A stretch of 6,440 nt of DNA, from the NCBI GenBank assembly GCA_017501865.1, contig JAFVWD010000337.1, positions 1 to 6,440 on the forward strand. The letters run 5' to 3'. Source of the DNA: Clostridia bacterium (GTDB lineage: Bacteria; Bacillota; Clostridia; Oscillospirales; Acutalibacteraceae). The position numbers were made by a program, and so were the translations under genes. The notes under the pieces were generated by a model that ran no database searches, had not been told where the DNA came from, and saw nothing but the letters and a program-made list of their open reading frames with translations. Shown here one piece after another: positions 1 through 5,388 of this stretch (position 1 is the stretch's first letter; each line of letters starts with the position of its first letter).

Positions 1-225
1 GGTGGCGGTACAGGCCGTACACTTCACCCGGATAACATTGCTGCAGGTCCTGCTTCTTACGGTCTTACAGATACAATGGGCAGAATGCACGGCGATGCTC
101 AGTTCGCAGGTTCATCATCAGTTCCTGCTCACGTGGAAATGATGGGCTTACTCGGTGCAGGTAACAACCCAATGGTTGGTATGACTGTTGCTTGTGCAGT
201 TGCAGTTGAAGAAAGTGCGAAATAA
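1..225 (+). CDS. GGGtGRT family protein, C-terminal part (5' end outside window)
   Basis: The frame is open from base 1 to a TAA at 223-225, giving 74 residues of the end of a longer protein. The visible part begins GGTGRTLHPDN and continues with glycine-, alanine- and methionine-rich segments such as GPASYGLTDTMGRMHGDAQF and GLLGAGNNPMVGMTVA. The opening matches the signature for which the GGGtGRT protein family (Pfam, about 330 residues) is named, so the window starts inside that motif and roughly the first three quarters of the protein are missing. The function of the family is not established as far as I know. The start is beyond the window edge, so neither promoter nor N-terminus can be judged. 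It lies 72 bp upstream of a co-directional pduL gene and is probably co-transcribed with it, with a hairpin between them. Codons are biased toward GGT, GCT, GCA and CTT, as in the pduL gene, which suggests good expression. The family call is from memory of the motif. Confidence 0.82.
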   Translation, partial: GGGTGRTLHPDNIAAGPASYGLTDTMGRMHGDAQFAGSSSVPAHVEMMGLLGAGNNPMVGMTVACAVAVEESAK

Positions 226-243
226 TTTAATTTAAACTAATTA

Positions 244-274
244 AGCACCTTTATAAAGATTTTATAAGGGTGCT
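244..274 (+). terminator. Intercistronic hairpin, weak terminator or attenuator
   Basis: The arms AGCACCTTTATAAA and TTTATAAGGGTGCT form a 14-bp stem with one G-U pair around a 3-base loop. It is followed only by AATTTT, a short U-tract, and then directly by the pduL ribosome binding site. No convincing promoter is seen between the hairpin and pduL, so transcripts must read through it at least in part. This suggests an attenuator, an RNA-processing site or a 3'-end stabiliser of the upstream message rather than a full stop. Confidence 0.6.
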
Positions 275-297
275 AATTTTGAAAGAAGGATATTAAA

Positions 298-870
298 ATG
301 GCAAAAGTTCTTGTTGAAACATCTGCTCGTCACGTTCACGTTTCTAAAGAAGATTTAGAAACACTTTTCGGTGCAGGTTATGAACTCACAAAGAAAAAAG
401 ATCTTTCACAGCCTGGTCAGTTTGCTTGTGAAGAAAGAGTTGCAGTAATTGGTGCAAAAGGTCAATTTCCGGCAGTTTCAATTCTTGGTCCTACAAGACC
501 TTCATCACAGGTTGAGCTTTCAGCTTCAGATGCTCGTTCTATAGGTGTGGCTGCACCTATAAGAGAAAGCGGCGACACAAAGGGTAGCGGTGCTTGTAAG
601 CTTGTTGGTCCTAAAGGTGAGGTTGAACTTTCTGAAGGTGTAATTGTTGCAAAAAGACATATTCACTTAACTCCTGCAGATGCAGAAGAAATGAATGTTG
701 CTGACAAAGAAATTGTTAATGTTAAGGTTGAAACAGAGGGCAGAAGCCTTATTTTCGGTGATGTAGTTGTTCGTGTTAACCCTAACTTTGCTGCAGCTAT
801 GCATATTGATACAGATGAAAGCAATGCTGCTCTTGCAACACCTGGTCTTATGGGTGAAATTGTAAAATAA
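298..870 (+). CDS. pduL: Phosphate propanoyltransferase / PduL-type phosphotransacylase
   Basis: This 190-residue protein is a complete PduL. It would transfer an acyl group between coenzyme A and phosphate (acetyl- or propanoyl-CoA to the acyl phosphate), the step before an acetate/propionate kinase makes ATP, and it is unrelated to classical Pta. Two PTAC half-domains are visible, each opening with an Arg-His-x-His motif: RHVHVS (His12, His14) and RHIHLTP (His121, His123). Arg67, Glu73 and His169 fall at the spacing expected for the remaining phosphate- and zinc-site residues of the characterised enzyme, as I recall that structure. The catalytic domain starts at about residue 4, so there is no N-terminal encapsulation peptide, and no shell-protein gene is nearby; this argues for a cytosolic enzyme outside a microcompartment. 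The ATG is preceded by AGAAGGA with a 7-base gap. It lies 72 bp after the GGGtGRT gene and ends just before a strong terminator. Acyl-chain preference cannot be read from sequence. Confidence 0.95.
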   Translation: MAKVLVETSARHVHVSKEDLETLFGAGYELTKKKDLSQPGQFACEERVAVIGAKGQFPAVSILGPTRPSSQVELSASDARSIGVAAPIRESGDTKGSGACKLVGPKGEVELSEGVIVAKRHIHLTPADAEEMNVADKEIVNVKVETEGRSLIFGDVVVRVNPNFAAAMHIDTDESNAALATPGLMGEIVK

Positions 871-888
871 TTTTTGTACATAAAATAA

Positions 889-938
889 AAAGAGAACGAA
901 TTACATTAAGTGATTCGTTCTCTTTATTTTTCTTTTTT
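889..938. terminator. Bidirectional intrinsic terminator between pduL and XRE gene
   Basis: Arms at 889-904 and 910-925 form a 16-bp stem (AAAGAGAACGAATTAC with its partner, one G-U pair) around the loop ATTAA. On the + strand it is followed by ATTTTTCTTTTTT, a good U-tract that ends the pduL transcript. On the - strand the stem is followed by TTTTATTTTA, so it also serves the convergent XRE gene, whose TAA (924-926) overlaps the stem. Confidence 0.93.
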
Positions 939-1286
939 ATCTATTAATTTTAAAAAGCTTTCCTTATCTTCGGCTAACCTGTACGCCATTATCAATTCCT
1001 TTTCATCAAAGCTTAATTCAGAAAACTTTAAGATTTTCTGGTCATCATCATTGAAAAAATCAGCAGTAGATTCGCTGTGGAGTGCAAGGCGGGGATTATT
1101 ACCGTAAAACTCAGGGACTGTGACCTTATATAGCTTGGCAAGCTCTGTAATTACAGATATATCAGGTATAAGCTCACCGGATTCATATTTTAAATACTCT
1201 TCAGTATCAATATTCAATACTTTTGCCAAAAATTCAGCTTCAATTTCATTGTATAAACGGAATTGTTGAATTCTGTTAGATAACAA
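924..1286 (-). CDS. XRE-family (HTH_3) transcriptional regulator
   Basis: A 120-residue cytoplasmic DNA-binding protein. Residues 5-61 form a Cro/CI-type helix-turn-helix domain: the segment around EIEAEFLAKVLNIDTEEYLK aligns with the usual 'ltqeeLAkkLgvs...isk' core, followed by the hallmark YESGELIPD and then LAKLYKVTVPEFYG. Residues 70-120 are an acidic then basic tail (LSFDEKELIMAYRLAEDKES) of the kind seen in small clostridial XRE regulators, probably for dimerisation; no catalytic domain follows. The start is a TTG, supported by a strong AGGGGAGG 8 bases upstream and by the lack of a better in-frame ATG. It is divergent from the membrane-protein gene at 1484 and convergent with pduL. 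The upstream region holds four Spo0A-like boxes and a palindrome, so it may be both Spo0A-controlled and autoregulated. Its target genes are unknown; the divergent membrane gene is the simplest guess. Confidence 0.88.
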   Translation of the reverse strand: MLSNRIQQFRLYNEIEAEFLAKVLNIDTEEYLKYESGELIPDISVITELAKLYKVTVPEFYGNNPRLALHSESTADFFNDDDQKILKFSELSFDEKELIMAYRLAEDKESFLKLIDKKEK

Positions 1287-1294
1287 ACTTTTAG

Positions 1295-1302
1295 CCTCCC
1301 CT
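1295..1302 (-). promoter_or_regulatory. Ribosome binding site that fixes the TTG start of the XRE gene
   Basis: On the - strand AGGGGAGG lies 8 bases before the TTG at 1286-1284. It is the strongest Shine-Dalgarno in the window and decides the choice of a non-ATG start. Confidence 0.85.
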
Positions 1303-1314
1303 CAGACTATTTAC

Positions 1315-1350
1315 TTAATATAGTGTAACACTATTTTCGACAAAATTCAA
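1315..1350 (-). promoter_or_regulatory. Candidate promoter of the XRE regulator
   Basis: Two overlapping sigma-A-like solutions exist on the - strand. One is TTGAAT (1350-1345), 17 bases, TACACT (1327-1322). The other is TTGTCG (1343-1338), 17 bases, TATTAA (1320-1315). Both -35 elements lie inside the Spo0A-like box array and both -10 elements touch the palindrome at 1320-1334. The sequence does not say which is used. Confidence 0.55.
1320..1334. promoter_or_regulatory. Palindromic candidate operator over the -10 region
   Basis: ATAGTGTAACACTAT is a perfect 7-bp inverted repeat around one central base. It covers one candidate -10 of the XRE gene and abuts the other. Size and position fit an operator bound by a dimeric HTH_3 protein, most simply the XRE protein itself acting as autorepressor. 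The binding protein is inferred. Confidence 0.5.
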
Positions 1351-1374
1351 CATATTTCGATGAATTTCGACAAA
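1335..1374 (-). promoter_or_regulatory. Four tandem Spo0A-type (0A) boxes at 10-bp pitch
   Basis: Read on the - strand, four consecutive 10-mers are TTTGTCGAAA (1374-1365), TTCATCGAAA (1364-1355), TATGTTGAAT (1354-1345) and TTTGTCGAAA (1344-1335). Two contain the exact 0A-box core TGTCGAA, one differs at one base (TGTTGAA) and one at two (CATCGAA). The 10-bp head-to-tail pitch is that of tandem 0A boxes, where phosphorylated Spo0A binds as a dimer on one DNA face. The array overlaps the -35 region of the XRE gene, so Spo0A could activate or repress it. The match is seen directly; binding is inferred. Confidence 0.68.
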
Positions 1375-1394
1375 GAGCGGAAAATAGCATCATA

Positions 1395-1428
1395 AATTAT
1401 TTTTTGCAAAAAAATATAAAAAATAATT
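1395..1428. repeat. AT-rich inverted repeat / possible UP element
   Basis: AATTATTTTTT (1395-1405) and AAAAAATAATT (1418-1428) are perfect 11-bp inverted copies around 12 bases. The repeat ends 9 bp before the -35 of the membrane-protein gene. Almost pure A/T composition makes it a plausible UP element or curved DNA; in such AT-rich DNA the symmetry may also be chance. Confidence 0.4.
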
Positions 1429-1437
1429 AATTGTTCA

Positions 1438-1466
1438 TTGACGGATGTGTTTATTAAATTTATAAT
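1438..1466 (+). promoter_or_regulatory. Sigma-A promoter of the membrane-protein gene
   Basis: TTGACG (1438-1443), a 17-base spacer and a perfect TATAAT (1461-1466). The predicted transcription start near 1473 falls at the Shine-Dalgarno, giving an unusually short leader of about 11 bases. Confidence 0.8.
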
Positions 1467-1472
1467 GAAAAA

Positions 1473-1479
1473 GAGGTGG
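1473..1479 (+). promoter_or_regulatory. Ribosome binding site choosing ATG 1484 over TTG 1481
   Basis: GAGGTGG is followed by ATG at 1484 after 4 bases. The in-frame TTG at 1481 would sit only 1 base after it, too close for normal initiation, so the protein starts MDLLKK. Confidence 0.75.
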
Positions 1480-1483
1480 TTTG

Positions 1484-2953
1484 ATGGATTTGTTAAAAAA
1501 AGATAACTTGAATGCTTTACAAAAAATATTTTCTGTAATCGCCGGCGGATTTTTAGTTGGTTTTATGTGGCGGGTGCGTGGTAATCACGGGTTCGGTGCA
1601 AAGTGGGGAATGTTTTGTGTTGCCTTTGTAATTATGCTTTTTATTTATGCACTTTACGGAAAACGCGAAAAAATGAATTATGAAATGATGCCTCTTTGTG
1701 CAGTTTTTGCCGCTCTTACAACAGGCGGTTGGGGAACACTTAATTCTCAAATGAGCGGGTATCTTTCGAGCAGTGCGAATTTTGTAGGCGAGGATAGCTT
1801 CAGATATATTGAAATAAGTGAATTCAGCGGACTTATAATAATGCTTTTGTTGGGCTTTGGGTGGCTGCCTCTTTTTGCAATCAGCCTTGGGGCTTTGTTT
1901 TCAAAACGAAAATATGAATTTAAAGATTTTTTTATAATAGTATTTGTTTATTACATTACCGTTTTACTTTCTAATCTTACCATATCTCATTACATATTAT
2001 CAGTAATTAATCCTGAAGCGGTAGAAATGTGCGCAGAAGGTATAAAAGATGCGGGATATGAATTTTCACCTATGAAAGCCTATATTGTAAAATTTGGTTC
2101 AGCAGCCTGGGCTAAAAAAATTCCGTTTTGCAGAAATTACTTTACAAGTATAAATGTTATTTCAAGTGCAATAGGTGCACTTACTTCCGTTGCTTCAACA
2201 GGTATAGTGTTGAAAGATAGATTTAATGCAGTTTTTTCATTTCTTGTTAACACATCTTGTGCGATTGCAATAACACTTGCAGATTTTGTTTTGATATTGG
2301 ATTCTGACAGGGGGGTTCTCAAGGGAATAAAAACCCCAGGATTTTTGTCACAATCGGCATGGGCAACATGGGAGTATTTTACAGGCTTTATTTTCGGGTT
2401 CCTTTTATTACTTGTGATAGCATTATTACCGGGGAAATACACTCGAAGTGAAGAGAATTATATTTATACTCCGCTTATAAAGAATAAAAAATTCAGTCTT
2501 GTTTATAACGGCATTCTTACAATATTTTTCTCTTTTGTTGTAATACTTTCAAGAGCATTTTCATTTAGATTAAATGAAATGACTTTAGATAATGATGTTT
2601 TTGAAATTGTTCTGACTGTCTTAATCAGCTCGATTCTGTTTTTCCCTGTATTCAAATTAATTAAGAAGAATATTATAGATAAGGGGATGAACAGACCTCT
2701 TGAAATGCTTCCGTGGAAATTTGCCGCAAAAATATTACCGGTTTATATTTTTGTAATCGCCTTGGTTTATTTCTTTTTAGGAAGCCCGGATGATTTAAAT
2801 TTAATTTCAATTAATTATAATGAAATATTTACCGCAAAAGGCTTTGTGGAAAATTGGAGTGAAGGATATATTTTTGAAACTTTAATTATGCTTGTAAGCT
2901 TTATTGCTTTTAATTGCTTTTATAAAATCTGCGTGGGTAAAAAAATTAAATAA
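1484..2953 (+). CDS. Uncharacterised multi-pass membrane protein with WRVRGNHGFG motif
   Basis: A 489-residue integral membrane protein that I cannot assign to a characterised family. Hydropathy by eye suggests 10-12 membrane segments, near residues 14-30, 40-58, 68-83, 114-138, 148-172, 222-242, 247-272, 297-315, 337-357, 373-391, 415-432 and 463-480; the first and third are weak. The most distinctive part is the N-terminal loop between the first two segments, MWRVRGNHGFGAKWGM (28-43), followed by TTGGWGTLNSQMSGY (79-93). Charged residues and glycines packed this way in a membrane protein look like a functional site, and I believe similar W-R-x-R-G motifs occur in uncharacterised membrane proteins of other phyla. 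There is no signal peptide, ATPase motif or recognisable transporter signature. It has its own strong promoter and terminator, so it is monocistronic, and it is divergent from the XRE regulator at 1286. An exporter, an envelope polymer enzyme or a sensor are all possible. Confidence 0.85.
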   Translation: MDLLKKDNLNALQKIFSVIAGGFLVGFMWRVRGNHGFGAKWGMFCVAFVIMLFIYALYGKREKMNYEMMPLCAVFAALTTGGWGTLNSQMSGYLSSSANFVGEDSFRYIEISEFSGLIIMLLLGFGWLPLFAISLGALFSKRKYEFKDFFIIVFVYYITVLLSNLTISHYILSVINPEAVEMCAEGIKDAGYEFSPMKAYIVKFGSAAWAKKIPFCRNYFTSINVISSAIGALTSVASTGIVLKDRFNAVFSFLVNTSCAIAITLADFVLILDSDRGVLKGIKTPGFLSQSAWATWEYFTGFIFGFLLLLVIALLPGKYTRSEENYIYTPLIKNKKFSLVYNGILTIFFSFVVILSRAFSFRLNEMTLDNDVFEIVLTVLISSILFFPVFKLIKKNIIDKGMNRPLEMLPWKFAAKILPVYIFVIALVYFFLGSPDDLNLISINYNEIFTAKGFVENWSEGYIFETLIMLVSFIAFNCFYKICVGKKIK

Positions 2954-2960
2954 AAACAGT

Positions 2961-2998
2961 TAAACCGACGATCAATTTTTTAATTAATCGTCGGTTTA
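2961..2998. terminator. Bidirectional intrinsic terminator
   Basis: TAAACCGACGAT (2961-2972) and ATCGTCGGTTTA (2987-2998) form a perfect 12-bp stem; the inner AATT/AATT can add 4 more pairs past one mismatch. TATTATTTTA follows on the + strand, and AACTGTTTTTATTT on the - strand. It lies 8 bp after the membrane gene's stop and 3 bp after the stop of the convergent gene at 3001, and serves both. Confidence 0.9.
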
Positions 2999-3000
2999 TA

Positions 3001-3738
3001 TTATTTTAAAACTTCTGTAATTTTATCTGTGAAATTAAATTCTTGCTTATATTCATCTAATATATGTTCATATAAGTATAAATCATTTTTATCAATAACC
3101 TTTATATAATCGTCTATAGTTACATCTGAGCTGTCGTTGTAAAATTCATAAATGCTATAATCAAATCTTGAAAGCTCTGCTTTATTATTTTTGTAAGACT
3201 CAATATATTCAGTTAAGGTGCGTTCTCCAATGTAGATTTCTACAACCTTATATTGATTTTTATAAATTTTTAAAATTGCGTAAGCTTCTGTTAACGGTCC
3301 GGGGAAAACTCCTCTTGCTACATTATGTAATTCGCCTGATTTACTATAGAGATTTTCATAGCTAACATCATTCACCTGTTCATAACCATCAAGTGTTATA
3401 GAATAAAAATCGTTTAAAGTTTTCTTATTAATATACGTGTTGGTTTCGGGTGATAAATTGGAAACAGAAATTTTTGAATATTCACCATTTTTTGAAGGAG
3501 CAAAGATTATATGAGAAAAATTGTAGTATTCTTCATATTTATATAGTTCATTCAAATTTGTATCAAATCCGATTTTACCATCATAAATATATATTTCTTC
3601 AATGTTTAATTTAACAATCTCAGTTTCTTTATCTAAAAGATTGTTAAGGTGAATTCTGTAAAATAAAAAGCCGAGAGGGAAAGTAAGCTGTATTACTAAA
3701 ATGATAATAAAAATTAAATTTGTGTACTTTTTAAACAT
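3001..3738 (-). CDS. Single-pass extracytoplasmic protein, possible GDYXXLXY-like partner of DUF2157
   Basis: A 245-residue protein with one N-terminal hydrophobic segment (residues 5-27, with lysines at 3-4 before it), then about 215 polar residues rich in Tyr, Asn, Asp, Glu and Lys. It should be anchored in the membrane with its main domain outside the cell. The start chosen is the ATG at 3738, not the longer frame from 3765, because GGTGGTG (3751-3745) sits 6 bases upstream. This gives an 8-bp overlap, ATGTTTAA, with the end of the HTH-DUF2157 gene and implies translational coupling. DUF2157 proteins are often paired with a GDYXXLXY protein. The segment ILKIYKNQYKVVEIYIGERT (155-174) resembles that family's later part, but the GDYxxLxY motif itself is not seen, so it is either very divergent or unrelated. 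It is the last gene of the operon, closed by the terminator at 2961. Function unknown. Confidence 0.8.
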   Translation of the reverse strand: MFKKYTNLIFIIILVIQLTFPLGFLFYRIHLNNLLDKETEIVKLNIEEIYIYDGKIGFDTNLNELYKYEEYYNFSHIIFAPSKNGEYSKISVSNLSPETNTYINKKTLNDFYSITLDGYEQVNDVSYENLYSKSGELHNVARGVFPGPLTEAYAILKIYKNQYKVVEIYIGERTLTEYIESYKNNKAELSRFDYSIYEFYNDSSDVTIDDYIKVIDKNDLYLYEHILDEYKQEFNFTDKITEVLK

Positions 3739-5191
3739 CTGTTTCACCACCATTTGAAATTTCATTATCAGTATTTACAAGCTTTTTCTTTATCTCTTTA
3801 TTTCTTCTTGAGAGCAAGAAATTGAAAGTAAAGAGAATAATACCTGAGGCAAAGAATGTAAATCCTACAGCGAGATAATCAGCGTTTAAATCAGTTATAA
3901 CTCTGAAAATTAATACAATAAAGGTTAAAAGTCCTAAATTCATTTCATAGAATCTATTTGCTTTTGCACCTGTTATAATAAAACAGAGTGCGAGTGCTAC
4001 ACAAATAAGTAGTGCAACGGGAACAAAGACATCACCACATATTAATGAGGTAATTGTAGCTGAAATACCGCACAGTAAAATTGATATTTTTAACGGGTTT
4101 TTAACAAGATTCTTTCTTCCTGATATTACCCCCCATAATATAAATCCTGCACATAAAATTACTTGTATTATATAAAGTGATATAGGTGTTTCTTCGAAAG
4201 TGGAGTCGGTAAATATTACATCAATTGAGTGGAAGTCATCTAAAAAAGTAATGAATACAGTAGTCGCAGTTAAGCCTAAGGTGCCTAATATATAATACGG
4301 TTTTGAAATATCTGTTGTTTTGCTGTATACAAAAAGAGCGGTAAAGAAAGACAAGAAGAGGGGGAAGCTGGCTATATAATAGAGCGAGGAATTCATAACA
4401 ATAACAAACTCAACGAGCGAAATGAATATGGAAATCACTGTAATCCAAATGGAATAATTATGTCGAAAATCTTCGACTTTGTCTTTGAAATGTGATGTGA
4501 TAAAAAATGAGGAAATAATTAAAAAAATCCAGGTTGATAATCCTACGTAAATGTTGATGCTATTGGGAATAGCAAATAATATGAGTCCGTAAAAACCAAC
4601 CAAAGGAGAAACGGATTTTAAGATGTATATGGTGGGAAGCACTAAAAGTGCAGAAATGAGCATAAGCGTAAAAAGTGATATGTTGATATTAAAAATTGTA
4701 TTAACTAAAAAAACAGATGCAGTAACACCGGTTGCCCATATTATAGCGGCACCTTCGCACCATGCGACAGAGCTTTTCTTTTTGTAATATGTGTAAATTG
4801 CCGAAGCCTGACCGACGAGCATTGGAAGCATAGCAAAAACAGTTTTTATAGTTATATTGAATTTTTCCCAACCGAAGAAAATAAAGCATATAATTCCTAT
4901 TGCAATGAAAACTGAGCCTAAAGAAGAGAAAATTATAATCAGCTTTTTATTGCCGGATGTATCGTCGTTATTATCAATGTGTGTTTTTCTTTTTTCTCCG
5001 TAAATGAGTTCTTCTACAGAAACGTTGAATACCTCTGAGAGCTTTCCGAGCATTTCAATGTCGGGTTGGGTTCTGTCATTCTCCCACGATGAAACAGCTT
5101 GCCGTGAAATAAAAAGTTTTTCCGCTAAAGCCTCCTGACTTAAGTTTTGAGCATTTCGGAGCCTTTTTATATTTTTCGAGATTTTCATCAT
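3731..5191 (-). CDS. Membrane-tethered XRE regulator with DUF2157 domain
   Basis: A 486-residue fusion of a DNA-binding domain with a large membrane domain. Residues 3-63 are a textbook HTH_3 domain: NIKRLRNAQNLSQEALAEKL, the recognition helix SRQAVSSWENDRTQPD and a closing LSEVFNVSVEELIYG. A charged linker (65-82) follows. From about residue 83 to 460 there are 13-14 predicted membrane segments; the first part, including GWEKFNITIKTVFAMLPMLV (107-126) and the segment ending VNTIFNI, matches DUF2157. The C-terminus (461-486) is charged and presumably cytoplasmic. The arrangement suggests a one-component sensor that reads a membrane or envelope state and acts on DNA from the membrane. The start chosen is the ATG at 5191, 6 bases after GAGGTG; the frame also opens at a GTG at 5209 (18 bp upstream) without a comparable site. 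It overlaps the next gene by 8 bp and is divergent from the GNAT gene. Signal and targets are unknown. Confidence 0.88.
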   Translation of the reverse strand: MMKISKNIKRLRNAQNLSQEALAEKLFISRQAVSSWENDRTQPDIEMLGKLSEVFNVSVEELIYGEKRKTHIDNNDDTSGNKKLIIIFSSLGSVFIAIGIICFIFFGWEKFNITIKTVFAMLPMLVGQASAIYTYYKKKSSVAWCEGAAIIWATGVTASVFLVNTIFNINISLFTLMLISALLVLPTIYILKSVSPLVGFYGLILFAIPNSINIYVGLSTWIFLIISSFFITSHFKDKVEDFRHNYSIWITVISIFISLVEFVIVMNSSLYYIASFPLFLSFFTALFVYSKTTDISKPYYILGTLGLTATTVFITFLDDFHSIDVIFTDSTFEETPISLYIIQVILCAGFILWGVISGRKNLVKNPLKISILLCGISATITSLICGDVFVPVALLICVALALCFIITGAKANRFYEMNLGLLTFIVLIFRVITDLNADYLAVGFTFFASGIILFTFNFLLSRRNKEIKKKLVNTDNEISNGGETDV

Positions 5192-5197
5192 AATTTT

Positions 5198-5203
5198 CAC
5201 CTC
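5198..5203 (-). promoter_or_regulatory. Ribosome binding site choosing ATG 5191
   Basis: GAGGTG on the - strand lies 6 bases before ATG 5191 and 9 before a second ATG at 5188. The GTG at 5209 lies upstream of it and would overlap it, so initiation there is unlikely. Confidence 0.75.
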
Positions 5204-5210
5204 TGACACT

Positions 5211-5250
5211 ACTGTAGCATAATATTATTAATTTGTCATCCGATTTGTAA
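5211..5250 (-). promoter_or_regulatory. Candidate promoter(s) of the HTH-DUF2157 operon
   Basis: Two - strand options overlap. One is TTACAA (5250-5245), 17 bases, TAATAT (5227-5222). The other is ATGACA (5239-5234), 17 bases, TACAGT (5216-5211) with an extended TG, which again would give a very short leader. The small palindrome CTACTGTAG (5210-5218) sits on the second -10 and could be an operator. Confidence 0.5.
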
Positions 5251-5303
5251 GTTTTTATATTGCTCCATTTTGTTGCATCCCAAAAATTCATTTTTTTAAA
5301 CTG

Positions 5304-5332
5304 TTGAATAAGGTGTTTTGTTGTGTTATAAT
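5304..5332 (+). promoter_or_regulatory. Extended -10 sigma-A promoter of the GNAT gene
   Basis: TTGAAT (5304-5309), 17 bases, TATAAT (5327-5332), preceded by TG at 5324-5325, making an extended -10. The start near 5339 leaves a leader of about 50 bases. A weaker alternative begins at TTGACT (5342) with TATTAT (5367) and a 19-base spacer. Confidence 0.78.
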
Positions 5333-5388
5333 TTTGTAAAGTTGACTGCAGAAGATGTAGTTTATTTATTATTGTTTGAGGTTTTTAT

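Noticed and set aside
298..870. Part of a bacterial microcompartment (pdu/eut) locus
   Set aside because: No shell proteins, diol dehydratase or aldehyde dehydrogenase are present, and the PduL lacks the targeting extension.
663..881. Open frame antisense to pduL
   Set aside because: It is a mirror of the well-supported pduL gene, with no family resemblance or ribosome binding site.
910..1107. Open frame on the + strand opposite the XRE gene
   Set aside because: It begins inside the bidirectional terminator and lies antisense to a clear HTH_3 gene.
2137..2442. Open frame antisense to the membrane-protein gene
   Set aside because: Low-complexity shadow frame opposite a long coding sequence that has its own promoter, start site and terminator.
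924..2953. Toxin-antitoxin or phage-lysogeny module around the XRE gene
   Set aside because: The partner is a large multi-pass membrane protein on the opposite strand, no toxin-like or phage gene is adjacent, and the control region looks chromosomal.
4462..4477. Inverted repeat GTCGAA-4-TTCGAC resembling two opposed Spo0A boxes
   Set aside because: It lies inside the HTH-DUF2157 coding sequence far from any start, and opposed boxes are not the tandem arrangement expected for Spo0A; a coincidence of codons is more likely.
5076..5291. Open frame on the - strand overlapping the start of the HTH-DUF2157 gene
   Set aside because: It overlaps a convincing HTH domain in another frame, has no recognisable domain and runs through the promoter region.
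5302..5308. TGTTGAA, a one-mismatch 0A box upstream of the GNAT gene
   Set aside because: A single imperfect 7-mer in AT-rich DNA is expected by chance, and it is explained by the -35 element TTGAAT.
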